Origin: Brevundimonas subvibrioides
Lineage (GTDB): Bacteria; Pseudomonadota; Alphaproteobacteria; Caulobacterales; Caulobacteraceae
Direction: 5' to 3'
Length of the DNA: 64,000 nt
Assembly (NCBI RefSeq): GCF_002280785.1
Contig: NZ_NCEQ01000003.1
Location: 268,886 to 332,885, forward strand
The position numbers and the translations under genes are program-made. A model generated the notes under the pieces. The model was not told where the DNA came from. It searched no databases and worked only from the letters and a program-made list of their open reading frames with translations. Below are positions 1-8,181 of this stretch, in pieces (the first letter of the stretch is position 1; each line of letters opens with the position of its first letter).

Positions 1-26
1 GACCGCGCGGACTGATTCCCACCACC

Positions 27-71
27 GCTCCGGGCAACGCGGAGCGGCTCAATCTTGCTGATGATCAGGAG
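27..71 (+). promoter_or_regulatory. ROSE-like RNA thermometer in the hsp20 leader
   Basis: Two hairpins precede the hsp20 start. The first pairs GCTCCG (27-32) with CGGAGC (40-45). The second can pair CTTGCT (54-59) with the Shine-Dalgarno AGGAG (67-71) across a 7-nt loop, leaving one G of the 5' strand unpaired or opposite G. A UUGCU-type strand masking the AGGA of a small heat-shock gene is the hallmark of ROSE elements in alphaproteobacterial hsp mRNAs. The 5' end may lie outside the window. Thermosensing is inferred from sequence only. Confidence 0.6.
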
Positions 72-77
72 ATCGAC

Positions 78-545
78 ATGCGTACCATCGACTTCACCCC
101 CCTCTATCGTTCCGCCGTGGGCTTCGACCGCCTGGCCGGCCTTCTCGAAAGCGCCGCGCGCACTGGCCCGGAGACCGGCTGGCCGCCCTACAATATCGAG
201 ACGATGGGCGAGAACGCCTATCGGATCGAGATCGCCGTCGCCGGCTTCAGGCCCGACGAGCTGAATATCGAGGTCAAGGAAAACCTGCTCACCGTCACCG
301 GCCGCAAGACCGCCAATGACGATGCGTCGGCGAACCGCACCTATCTACATCGCGGCCTGGCCGAGCGCGACTTCGAGCGCCGCTTCCAGCTGGCTGACTA
401 TGTGGTGGTGACCGAAGCGTCGCTCGACAACGGCCTCCTGGCCGTCAGCCTGAAGCGCGAGCTGCCTGAGGCCCTCAAGCCCCGGCGCATCGAGATCGCG
501 ACGGGTGCGCCGACCGCGGCTCTGATCGAAGGCGAAGCGGCGTAA
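78..545 (+). CDS. Small heat-shock protein, Hsp20/IbpA type
   Basis: ATP-independent holdase that binds unfolding proteins in the cytoplasm during heat stress. The 155-residue product has an alpha-crystallin domain at about residues 40-130. IbpA-type signatures are visible: GFRPDELNIEV (56-66), GLAERDFERRFQL (93-105) and the ASLDNGLL signature (114-121). Start: ATG at 78 with AGGAG six bases upstream. An out-of-frame open stretch at 55-264 is ignored. It is followed by a strong terminator, so it is probably monocistronic. Translation is likely heat-controlled through the leader hairpin. Confidence 0.93.
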   Translation: MRTIDFTPLYRSAVGFDRLAGLLESAARTGPETGWPPYNIETMGENAYRIEIAVAGFRPDELNIEVKENLLTVTGRKTANDDASANRTYLHRGLAERDFERRFQLADYVVVTEASLDNGLLAVSLKRELPEALKPRRIEIATGAPTAALIEGEAA

Positions 546-570
546 GCCCCCGCCTTCGCGAATGAACGGA

Positions 571-599
571 AAGGGCGGTCCTCGGGCCGCCCTTTTTTG
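571..599 (+). terminator. Intrinsic terminator of hsp20
   Basis: Perfect 8-bp stem AAGGGCGG (571-578) / CCGCCCTT (587-594) with an 8-nt loop, followed by a T tract. It sits between the hsp20 stop and the stop of the convergent pentapeptide gene. Confidence 0.9.
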
Positions 600-1853
600 T
601 CAGGCGGCGACCGCCGGCTGGACGAGGCCTGTGACGCGGTCGAGACGGGCGTCTGTCAGGGTCGCACCGTCCAGCTTCGCCCCGGTGGCGTTGGAGCCGG
701 ACAGGTCCGCGCCCGTCAGATTGGCCTTCGACAGGTCTGCGCGGGCCAGTTCGGCATAGCGCATGCGCGCGCCGCCGAGGTTCGACGGCACGCAGCGGGT
801 CGGACCCAGGGGCAGCGGGCTGATGTCGGCGCCTGTCAGATCGACCTTGGTCATCAGGGCCTCGCCGAAGCGGGCGCCGCGCAGGTCCGCCTTGCCCAGC
901 AGCGCGCCGCGCAGATCGGCCTTCTCGAAATTGGCCCCCTGCAGCTGGGCGCCGCGGAGGTCGAGACCCGCCAGACAGGCGCCCTTGGCGCTCATGGCCG
1001 AGAGTTTCAGCCCCTTCAGCCGATCGCCGAGCGGGCGAAGATCCTCGCCGTCCAGAACCGCCGGCCCGCCCAGAACACCGCCGCTTTCGGCCCAGGCGTT
1101 GGCGTCCAGCGCCATCTGATAGATTTCCTCGGCCCGGGCAATGGTCGCCGCGTCCGGCTCACGGAGCGAGCCGGTCGTGTCGGTTCGGTCCAGCCTGGCC
1201 CGATCCATGGCCACGCCGGTCAGGATGGCGCCGCACAGACGCGCGCCCGCCAGATTGGCCCCGCCGACATCGGCGCCTTCCAGCAGGGCGCCGGACAGGT
1301 CCGCATCCTTCAGATTGGCGCCGTTCAGCCGTGCGCCGCGCATCGAGCAGTCGGTGAAATCGGCCCTGCAGGCGCTGACGCCGTCGAAACGCGAGCCGTC
1401 GAGAGTGGCCCCCGCGAACCGGGCTCCATCAGCCAGCCCCTGGCGGGTTTCATGGCGGGCCGAGGCGAGACCCCTGGTCTCGTGCGGGACGGCGATCACG
1501 CCTTCCCGGAAATCGGCCTGGGTCAGGTCCGCCTCGGACAGGTCGGCGCCCTGGAGGCAGGTTCCCCGGATGTCAGCACGCTTCAGGCAGGCGCGGGTCA
1601 TGTCGGCGCCGCGCAGGTCGCAGCCGAAAAGGATCGCGCGTTCCAGCCGCGCCCCGGCCATGTTGCAGTTCTCCAGGATCGAACCGGAGAAGTCGGCGTC
1701 GTCCAGGATCCGGTGCGCCATCGAGACGCCGGTCAGGTCGATGAATTTCAGCGAAAGCTTGCGACCGCCCGGCCTGCCGGTGACGAACCGCTCGTGGGCG
1801 GCGGCGAACATGTCGAAATCGCCCTGGCCGAGGCGGCGTCGGGTCATGGTCAT
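600..1853 (-). CDS. Pentapeptide-repeat protein A (downstream paralogue)
   Basis: 417 residues, almost entirely A(D/N)LxX pentapeptide repeats predicted to form a right-handed quadrilateral beta helix. Two repeat blocks (about 40-240 and 290-405) flank a non-repeat linker containing AESGGVLGGPAVLDGEDLR. The N-terminal ~35 residues carry an HERFVTGRPGG segment that has an HDRLWQARPGG counterpart in the upstream paralogue. No signal peptide or membrane segment is seen. The start codon overlaps the stop of the upstream copy (ATGA), so the two are co-translated. A second in-frame ATG lies two codons in. Function unknown; Qnr/MfpA-like DNA mimicry is possible for the fold but nothing here supports it specifically. 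Confidence 0.88.
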   Translation of the reverse strand: MTMTRRRLGQGDFDMFAAAHERFVTGRPGGRKLSLKFIDLTGVSMAHRILDDADFSGSILENCNMAGARLERAILFGCDLRGADMTRACLKRADIRGTCLQGADLSEADLTQADFREGVIAVPHETRGLASARHETRQGLADGARFAGATLDGSRFDGVSACRADFTDCSMRGARLNGANLKDADLSGALLEGADVGGANLAGARLCGAILTGVAMDRARLDRTDTTGSLREPDAATIARAEEIYQMALDANAWAESGGVLGGPAVLDGEDLRPLGDRLKGLKLSAMSAKGACLAGLDLRGAQLQGANFEKADLRGALLGKADLRGARFGEALMTKVDLTGADISPLPLGPTRCVPSNLGGARMRYAELARADLSKANLTGADLSGSNATGAKLDGATLTDARLDRVTGLVQPAVAA

Positions 1854-3121
1854 GCCGGTTCTCCCTCCCGCTGAAGTCCGCGGACCCCGGCGAGAACCGC
1901 GTCCGTGAAATCGGCATGGCGCGTCTGGGCCCCATGCATGCCGGCCCGGGTCAGATCCGCGCCCGCAAGAATGCAGCGCCGCAGATCCGCCCCGGAAAAA
2001 TCGACCGAGCGCAGCACGGCTTCAGTCAGGTCGGCGGGCAGAAGCCGCTCGGGCCCGAGCATCAACGGCCCCAGTTGCGCCTCGCGCAGGTCCGCCCCAT
2101 TCAGTCGCGCCCCGACGAGCCGCGCCCCGCGCAGGTCGGCCCGACGCAGGTTGACAGACCTCAGGTCCGCCCCCTCGAGATGCGCCCCCTGCAACTGCAC
2201 CCCTTCCATGTTCAGGCCGTAGAACACGGCGCGCTTCGCCGACAGTGCGGTCAGGTTGAGGCCCGTGATCGAACCCAGGCCGCGCAGATCGACGTCGTCG
2301 AACACCGAGGGCTGGCCCTCGACCCCGCCGGTCTCGCACCAGTTGGCATGTTCGTGCAGCATCTCGGCCGCCGGCAGCTGGGCCACCGGCTCGCCGGCCG
2401 AACCCTTGTCGGTCAGGGCGCCGTCCAGATTGGCGCCATCGGTGCGCCACGAGGACGAGATCACCCCGACCAGAATGGCGTCGCGCAGATCCGCGCCGGT
2501 CAGGTCGGCCCCGGACATGTCGGCGCCCGCAAGGTCCGCGCCTCGGAAATTAGCCTGTTTCAGGTTAGCCCGGACCAGCTTGCAGTCCTTCATGATGGCG
2601 TCGGAGAAGTCCGCCGACTGGGCCGCGATGCCCGACAGGCGCGACCGCTGCAGATTGGCGCCGACCAGGCTGGCGCCCCGGGCCTGGGTGACCTCACGGC
2701 CTTTGGCTTCCAGCACGCGGAAGCCGACCTTGCGGTCCGCCGAGGCGATCGTGCCTTCGCGCAGGTCCGCCTCGAACAGGTCCGCTCCCGACAGATCCGC
2801 GCCTCGCAGGCAGGCGCCGCGCAGGTCCGCGCGGCGCATCGACGCCTCGACCAGGATCGCGTCCTGCATGTCCGCGCCGAAGAAGGATCCGTTGTCCAGC
2901 GTGCAGCCCGTCAGATCGCAACCGATCATCGCGGCGGCGGAGAAGTCGGCATCAGCCAGATTGCGACCCTTCAGGCTGAGGCCAGACAGGTCCATCCAGG
3001 CGAAGACCGCCCGCGCGCCGCCGGGACGCGCCTGCCACAGGCGGTCGTGACGCGCGCAGATGGCGTCGACTTCCTGCTGGGTGATGCGGCGCCTGACGAC
3101 GCCTTCCTTGACCGCTGACAT
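1850..3121 (-). CDS. Pentapeptide-repeat protein B (upstream paralogue)
   Basis: 423 residues with the same architecture as the adjacent gene: a short N-terminal segment with HDRLWQARPGG, a first pentapeptide block, a linker with CETGGVEGQPSVFDDVDLR, and a second block. The match extends through the non-repeat linker, so the pair arose by tandem duplication rather than by generic repeat similarity. First gene of a two-gene minus-strand operon whose promoter must lie in 3122-3494. No export signal. Molecular role unknown. Confidence 0.88.
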   Translation of the reverse strand: MSAVKEGVVRRRITQQEVDAICARHDRLWQARPGGARAVFAWMDLSGLSLKGRNLADADFSAAAMIGCDLTGCTLDNGSFFGADMQDAILVEASMRRADLRGACLRGADLSGADLFEADLREGTIASADRKVGFRVLEAKGREVTQARGASLVGANLQRSRLSGIAAQSADFSDAIMKDCKLVRANLKQANFRGADLAGADMSGADLTGADLRDAILVGVISSSWRTDGANLDGALTDKGSAGEPVAQLPAAEMLHEHANWCETGGVEGQPSVFDDVDLRGLGSITGLNLTALSAKRAVFYGLNMEGVQLQGAHLEGADLRSVNLRRADLRGARLVGARLNGADLREAQLGPLMLGPERLLPADLTEAVLRSVDFSGADLRRCILAGADLTRAGMHGAQTRHADFTDAVLAGVRGLQREGEPA

Positions 3122-3494
3122 GGTCCCATGATGGGACGCGTCCGCTTAAGGAAGGTTTTCGGAAACCCTGATTTCTTTCAGCCCTCTGGCGACGATTTGC
3201 GCCGCGATCCCGGGTCTGACCTGCGGTTCGTCCGAACCGGACGAAAATTATACCCTGACGAAACGGACGAAACTCGCAAGATACTCAATGACAACCGCGA
3301 CCTGGACTTCCCGTCCTTGTCCGCAGGCTGCCGTCGGCGGACCAGCGGGTTTTCCGGTTCTGATGTCAAAGGCCCGGTCGAGCAGGTGGTGAGGCCCGGA
3401 AGGCCAAACAAGACCTGATGATGAATTAAATCCTACGGCGCCTCAGCTCGCCGACCCATGTCTTGCCCCTGCGCCGGTTCGACGCCGATCCGGT
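3122..3494. other. Intergenic region upstream of the pentapeptide operon
   Basis: No convincing gene. Two overlapping open frames (3128-3418 plus, 3178-3411 minus) have non-protein-like composition and no ribosome site. The region holds a perfect inverted repeat (3227-3245) and a third copy of its half-site at 3264-3271, so it probably contains the promoter and operator of the minus-strand pentapeptide genes. Confidence 0.6.
3227..3271. promoter_or_regulatory. Operator-like inverted repeat TTCGTCCG-N3-CGGACGAA plus extra half-site
   Basis: TTCGTCCG (3227-3234) and CGGACGAA (3238-3245) form a perfect 8-bp inverted repeat with a 3-bp spacer. CGGACGAA recurs at 3264-3271, 26 bp further on. Spacing by about two and a half helical turns in a promoter-length gap suggests a dimeric regulator site. 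The regulator is unknown. Confidence 0.4.
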
Positions 3495-4142
3495 TCAGAC
3501 TGTAAGCAACCCCTGCTCGGCCAGGGCGTCGGCCAGTTCGCCCGGTGAAGCCCAAAGCCGCGTGTAGCCGGCCTCGCCCAGCCGCTTCAGCTCGGTGACC
3601 AGGTCGGCGCGGGCCGAGGCGGCGAACCGGGCGTCGAAACCCTTGCCGTCGGCGCTGATGCGAACCATCGGCCGCCCGGTTTCCAGCCGGTGCAGGAACC
3701 CTTCGGACAGGACGGCCGCCTCGTCCTTCATCAGGCCGGTCTCGACCACGAGGCCCGCCTGACGGAGCCGTTCGGTGCCCCGGCCCGAGGCGAACGGTGA
3801 GGGATCCAGCGCCGCCACCACGACGCGGGCGACCTTCGCCTCGGCGAGGAACTGGGCGCAGGACGCCCGACCCGACGACCGGGCCCCGCAGGGCTCCAGC
3901 GTCACATAGGCGGTCGCGCCCTCGACCTCGGCGCCGGCAGCCGGCACGGCCTGTTCCTCGGCGTGGGGGCGTCCCCCCGCGGCGGTCGCAGCCTCGGCCA
4001 GCAGCCTGCCGTCCTTGACGATGACACAACCCACCGCCGGATTGGGCCAGGTCTCGCCCATCCGCTCCAGCGCCAGGTCGATGGCCCGGCGCATGAAGAC
4101 ATCATCGTCGCTCACGCCGCGACGGGCGGGGTCGTCGCTCAT
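3495..4142 (-). CDS. Short RibD-like deaminase (riboflavin-type), reductase half truncated
   Basis: 215 residues. The N-terminal ~125 residues are a CMP/dCMP-deaminase fold typical of Rib[11 protein letters not shown], the zinc-binding HAEEQA and TLEPC. RibD deaminates the pyrimidine precursor of riboflavin and normally has about 360 residues with a full reductase domain. Here only about 60 residues follow, ending [14 protein letters not shown], so the reductase is lost or reduced. The second zinc motif has nine residues between its cysteines ([12 protein letters not shown]) against eight in classical RibD. Start overlaps the gpmA stop (ATGA). It may be a diverged paralogue with another substrate. 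Confidence 0.65.
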   Translation of the reverse strand: MSDDPARRGVSDDDVFMRRAIDLALERMGETWPNPAVGCVIVKDGRLLAEAATAAGGRPHAEEQAVPAAGAEVEGATAYVTLEPCGARSSGRASCAQFLAEAKVARVVVAALDPSPFASGRGTERLRQAGLVVETGLMKDEAAVLSEGFLHRLETGRPMVRISADGKGFDARFAASARADLVTELKRLGEAGYTRLWASPGELADALAEQGLLTV

Positions 4143-4852
4143 GAAATCGCCGGAAGTGCGGTGGCGCGGCCCGCGTCCAGATAACGGGCCGAAACGGGCT
4201 TCAGGTCGGCGTCCAGGTCGATGTCCAGCGGATTTCCGGTCGGGATCTCGACGCCGACGATCCGGTCGTCGGGCACGTCGAACAGATGTTTGACGATGGC
4301 GCGCAGGGAATTGCCGTGGGCGGCGATCAGCACGTCCTCGCCGGCCTTCAGACGCGGCGCGATGGCTTCGTTCCAGTAGGGCAGGACGCGGTCGAGCGTG
4401 GTCTTCAGGCTCTCGGTGTCGGGAATGGCCTGGCCGGCGTAGCGGGGATCGCCCGCGAAATCCCACTCGCTGCCGGGCTCCAGCGGCGGCGGCGGGATGT
4501 CGTAGCTGCGACGCCAGATCTTCACCTGGTCCTCGCCGTGCTTCAGGGCGGTCTCGGCCTTGTCGAGCCCGGTCAGGCCGCCGTAGTGGCGCTCGTTCAG
4601 CCGCCAGTCCTCGATCACCGGCACATCCTTCAGCCCGGCCGACGACAGGGCCAGGGCGCCGGTGCGTTTCGCCCGGGTCAGGACCGAGGTGAACATCACG
4701 GCGGGCCTGAACCCCGCCTCGGCGATCAGTTCGCCGCCACGCCGCGCCTGGGCCTCGCCTTCGGCGGTCAGGTCGACGTCGACCCAGCCCGTGAAACGGT
4801 TCTCGAGGTTCCATTGGCTCTGGCCGTGGCGCAACAGGATCAGGCGGGACAT
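4139..4852 (-). CDS. gpmA: 2,3-bisphosphoglycerate-dependent phosphoglycerate mutase
   Basis: Glycolytic/gluconeogenic interconversion of 3- and 2-phosphoglycerate through a phosphohistidine. The 237 residues match the usual dPGM length. RHGQSQWN (8-15) holds the phosphorylated His9, ERHYGGLTG is the substrate loop, and AAHGNSLRA near residue 175 carries the second catalytic His. Translationally coupled to the downstream RibD-like gene. It shares a 173-bp divergent promoter region with the phosphohexomutase at 5026, a metabolically sensible pairing. Confidence 0.93.
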   Translation of the reverse strand: MSRLILLRHGQSQWNLENRFTGWVDVDLTAEGEAQARRGGELIAEAGFRPAVMFTSVLTRAKRTGALALSSAGLKDVPVIEDWRLNERHYGGLTGLDKAETALKHGEDQVKIWRRSYDIPPPPLEPGSEWDFAGDPRYAGQAIPDTESLKTTLDRVLPYWNEAIAPRLKAGEDVLIAAHGNSLRAIVKHLFDVPDDRIVGVEIPTGNPLDIDLDADLKPVSARYLDAGRATALPAIS

Positions 4853-5025
4853 GGGTTCTCCGAAATTGACCTTTGGGGGTAGGGCGGCGTCCCGCGAGGG
4901 TCAAGCCGGAGGGCGTCGCACGGCCTTCTTCGTGCAGCGATATCAGGGCTCGGGCGTTGTTGTCGGCCTGAGTCCCTGCGTCTATACCGCCGCGACCGGA
5001 ATCCCCCTGCCTTCAAGGACATCGC

Positions 5026-6525
5026 ATGCTGAAGCCCCGCCAGGACCTGGTTCCGAACACCTTCGAATTCGAAACCATCCCCCTGGTCAAGCCGACAGGC
5101 TTCCGGGAATACGACGCCCGCTGGATTCTGGAGAAGGAGATCAACCTCCTCGGCATCCAGGCCCTGGGCCTGGCCCTCGCCACCTATGTTCACGAGAGCG
5201 GCATCCAGCCGCGCATCGTCGTCGGACACGACTTCCGCTCCTATTCCTCGACCGTGAAGCACGCCCTGATCATCGGCCTGCTGGAAGGCGGGATGGAGGT
5301 GCTGGACATAGGCCTGGCCCTGTCGCCCATGGCCTATTTCGGCCAGTTCGCGCTGGAGGCCCCCTGCGTCGCCATGGTCACCGCCTCGCACAACGAGAAC
5401 GGCTGGACCGGCGTCAAGATGGGGACCAACCCGCCGGTCACCTTCGGCCCCGAGGAGATCGGCCGGCTCAAGGAGATCGTCCTCGAGGGAACCGGTGTCG
5501 CACGGCCCGGCGGGCGTCTGGAGCGGGTCGAGAATTTCCGCGAGCCCTACCTTCAGGAGGTGGTCGGTTCGATCAGGCTCAGCCGCCCGCTGAAGGTGGT
5601 CTGCGCCTGCGGCAACGGCACGGCCGGCGCCTTCGCCCCCGAGGCCCTGCGCCGCATGGGCTGCGAGGTCATCGAGATGGACTGCGACCTCGACTACACC
5701 TTCCCCAAATACAATCCGAACCCCGAAGACCACGCCATGCTGATGCAGATGGCGGCGCGGGTTAAGGAGACCGGCGCCGACCTGGCCCTGGGCTTCGACG
5801 GCGACGGCGACCGCTGCGGCGTGGTCGACAACACCGGCGAGGAAATCTTCGCCGACAAGATCGGCCTGCTGCTGGCCCGCGACCTGTCGGCCCTGCACGC
5901 CAACGCCACCTTCGTGGTCGATGTGAAATCGACCGGCCTCTACAAGACCGACGAGGTGCTCGCCGCCAACGGCGCCACCACCGTCTACTGGAAGACCGGC
6001 CACTCCTACATCAAGCGCAAGACCGCCGAACTGGGCGCCCTGGCCGGGTTCGAGAAGTCGGGCCACTTCTTCCTCGCGAACCCGATCGGGCGTGGCTACG
6101 ACGACGGCCTGGTCGCCGCCGCCGCCGTCCTGCAGATGCTGGATCGCAATCCGGGCAAGACCCTGTTCGATCTCAAGTCGTCCCTGCCGGATGCCTGGAC
6201 CAGCCTGACCATGTCGCCCCACTGCGACGACGAGCTGAAATACGACGTCCTGGCCAGGGTCGTGGCCGAATACGAGACACTGGCGGCCGGGGGCGGCTCG
6301 ATCCTGGGCCGCAAGATCGTCGAGGTCATCACGGTCAACGGCGCGCGGGTGCATCTGGAGGACGGATCATGGGTCCTGGTCCGCGCCTCGTCGAACAAGC
6401 CGGAGATGGTCGTGGTGGTCGAGTCGATGCGATCGGAAGACGATATGCGCGCCCTGTTCCACAAGGAGGTGAAGCCGCGGCTCGCCGCCCACCCCGAGGT
6501 CGGGGCCTACAACCAGGAAATCTGA
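5026..6525 (+). CDS. Phosphomannomutase/phosphoglucomutase
   Basis: Moves phosphate between C6 and C1 of hexoses, feeding UDP-glucose and GDP-mannose synthesis. The 499-residue alpha-D-phosphohexomutase has the phosphoserine loop TASHN (Ser121), the metal loop GFDGDGDR (256-263), the sugar-binding EKSGH near 343, and the phosphate-binding RASSNKPE near 455. All four domains are intact. Substrate preference between mannose and glucose cannot be decided from sequence. ATG at 5026 is preceded by AAGGA. galU and sqdB lie about 6 kb downstream and could use its G1P. Confidence 0.9.
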   Translation: MLKPRQDLVPNTFEFETIPLVKPTGFREYDARWILEKEINLLGIQALGLALATYVHESGIQPRIVVGHDFRSYSSTVKHALIIGLLEGGMEVLDIGLALSPMAYFGQFALEAPCVAMVTASHNENGWTGVKMGTNPPVTFGPEEIGRLKEIVLEGTGVARPGGRLERVENFREPYLQEVVGSIRLSRPLKVVCACGNGTAGAFAPEALRRMGCEVIEMDCDLDYTFPKYNPNPEDHAMLMQMAARVKETGADLALGFDGDGDRCGVVDNTGEEIFADKIGLLLARDLSALHANATFVVDVKSTGLYKTDEVLAANGATTVYWKTGHSYIKRKTAELGALAGFEKSGHFFLANPIGRGYDDGLVAAAAVLQMLDRNPGKTLFDLKSSLPDAWTSLTMSPHCDDELKYDVLARVVAEYETLAAGGGSILGRKIVEVITVNGARVHLEDGSWVLVRASSNKPEMVVVVESMRSEDDMRALFHKEVKPRLAAHPEVGAYNQEI

Positions 6526-6533
6526 GGCCCATT

Positions 6534-6684
6534 GTCTCCTCCCCGTTCGCCGCCTGGCGAAGGGGAAGCTGGCGGCGCGCTCTTCGCGGGCTGACGGAGG
6601 GGGTCTTCGTGCATCAAGAACCCCTCCGTCTCCTCCGCTTCGCTACGGATCCACGTCCCCATCGCTGCGCGACAGGGAGGAGAC
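6534..6684. repeat. Mosaic palindromic intergenic repeat, copy 1
   Basis: Bounded by GTCTCCTCCC and GGGAGGAGAC. Its centre holds the inverted pair ACGGAGGGGGTCTT...AAGAACCCCTCCGT, and its right arm carries the module TCCGCTTCGCTACGGATCCAC. It lies between the phosphohexomutase stop and the next start. Confidence 0.8.
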
Positions 6685-6748
6685 CGACGGCGCCGTTTGA
6701 CCCCCGGCGCGGCGCGGTCCAGAACCGCCGCAACGGGCGGGAGGCGGC

Positions 6749-8050
6749 GTGACGGGACGGATCGACAGGGTCGCCATAGTCGGGGGCGGCTTCTCGGGGG
6801 CCATGCTCGCGGCGCGGCTGGCCGAACGCGGGACCAACTCCATCCTGATCAACCGGACGCCGGACTTCGGTCTGGGCGTCGCCTATTCGACGCCGTTCGC
6901 GGGGCATCTGCTCAACGTCCGCTCCGCGCGGATGAGCGCCCTGGCCGACCGCCCCGATCATTTCGTCCGCTGGCTGGAGGCCAATGCGCCCGAACATGAG
7001 GATCCGGAGGGGTTCGCGCCGCGGATGATCTTCGGCCGCTATGTCCAGGCGAGGCTGGCCGGGGTCGAGGCCGCCCATCCCGGCCGGATCGAACGCGTGG
7101 TCGGGGAGGTCGCGGGCATAGGGGCTGGCGGCGTCGCCCTGTCCGACGGCCGCCGCATCGCCGCCGACGCCGTCGTCCTGACCACCGGCAATCCGGCCCC
7201 GCGCACGGCCTCGGGCGAGGCGGGCGCGGTCATCTCCGACCCCTGGGCGCCGGGCGCGCTCGATCCCGTCGGCGCCGAAGACGACATCCTGATCGTCGGC
7301 ACGGGCCTGACCATGGTCGATATGCTGCTGTCGCTGGAGGGACGCGGCTGGCGCGGACGGGCGATGGCCCTGTCCCGACGCGGCCTGCTGCCCCGGGCGC
7401 ACGGCGAGCTTCCTGATCCGCCTGCGCGGGCATCGCCCGCCCTGTTGAACGGTCCGCTGTCCGCCCGTCTCGCCGAGGCGCGAAAGATGTCCGCCCGCTC
7501 GGGCTGGCGCGAGATGATGGAGGGCCTGCGCCCCATCACCGCCGACCTTTGGGCCGAGGCCGATATCGCCACGCGCAGCCGGATCGTGCGCCACCTGCGG
7601 CCGTGGTGGGACGTCCACCGCCACCGGCTGGCGCCGCAGATCGGAGCCCAAATCGACCGGATGCTGGCCGAAGGTCGGCTCGCCGTCGTCTCCGGTCGGG
7701 TGAAGGCGATCACGGCCGATGCGGACGGCGTCCGTCTCGACTGGCGTCCGCGTCAGGGCCCGGCCCGGGAACCGCTGACCGCCCGCTGGCTGCTCGACTG
7801 CACCGGCCCCGGCCATGCGCCCGAGGCCGATCCCGTGACCGGCCCCCTGCTGATCGACGGCCGGGCGCGGCTGGATCCGTTGCGGCTGGGGCTGGAGCTG
7901 GACGCCTCAGGCCGGGTTCTGGCGGCCGACGGAGACGCCGATCCACGACTGTTCGTGCTCGGCCCGCCGGCGCGCGCCGCCTTCTGGGAGACGATCGCCG
8001 TGCCCGATATCAGGAAGCGGATCGAGGATGTGGTCCTGGCGCTCGTCTAG
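6749..8050 (+). CDS. FAD/NAD(P)-binding oxidoreductase (NAD_binding_9 type)
   Basis: 433 residues. An N-terminal Rossmann dinucleotide site VGGGFSG (11-17) and a second glycine-rich site IVGTGLTMVD near residue 180 indicate binding of FAD and a second nucleotide. This resembles the HpyO/pfam13454 group of predicted flavin monooxygenases. Substrate unknown. The start is GTG at 6749, following a GGGAGGCG Shine-Dalgarno-like stretch. It is isolated from its plus-strand neighbour by a palindromic repeat and is convergent with glmM. Confidence 0.75.
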   Translation: MTGRIDRVAIVGGGFSGAMLAARLAERGTNSILINRTPDFGLGVAYSTPFAGHLLNVRSARMSALADRPDHFVRWLEANAPEHEDPEGFAPRMIFGRYVQARLAGVEAAHPGRIERVVGEVAGIGAGGVALSDGRRIAADAVVLTTGNPAPRTASGEAGAVISDPWAPGALDPVGAEDDILIVGTGLTMVDMLLSLEGRGWRGRAMALSRRGLLPRAHGELPDPPARASPALLNGPLSARLAEARKMSARSGWREMMEGLRPITADLWAEADIATRSRIVRHLRPWWDVHRHRLAPQIGAQIDRMLAEGRLAVVSGRVKAITADADGVRLDWRPRQGPAREPLTARWLLDCTGPGHAPEADPVTGPLLIDGRARLDPLRLGLELDASGRVLAADGDADPRLFVLGPPARAAFWETIAVPDIRKRIEDVVLALV

Positions 8051-8181
8051 CGAAAGGCGCCCTGGTGCCGGTTGAGGCCGCGTTCAAGGCCGCCCACGGC
8101 CGCAGGCCGGCGCCCGAAAGGCACAGCGCGGTGTTGAAACTGGCCGAGCTGACGAAACGGGTGGAGGGGGATGAAGGAGGG

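Noticed and set aside
600..3100. CRISPR-like short repeats
   Set aside because: The periodic 15-bp pattern is the DNA image of the pentapeptide repeats of the two coding genes, not spacer-separated repeats.
3128..3418. Open frames on both strands in the 3122-3494 gap
   Set aside because: Low-complexity-like composition, no ribosome site, and each overlaps the other; the region looks regulatory.
6749..8050. Thioredoxin-reductase or UbiH identity for the FAD protein
   Set aside because: No CxxC redox motif and no DGRxT/UbiH motif; the best fit is a generic FAD/NAD(P)-binding family.
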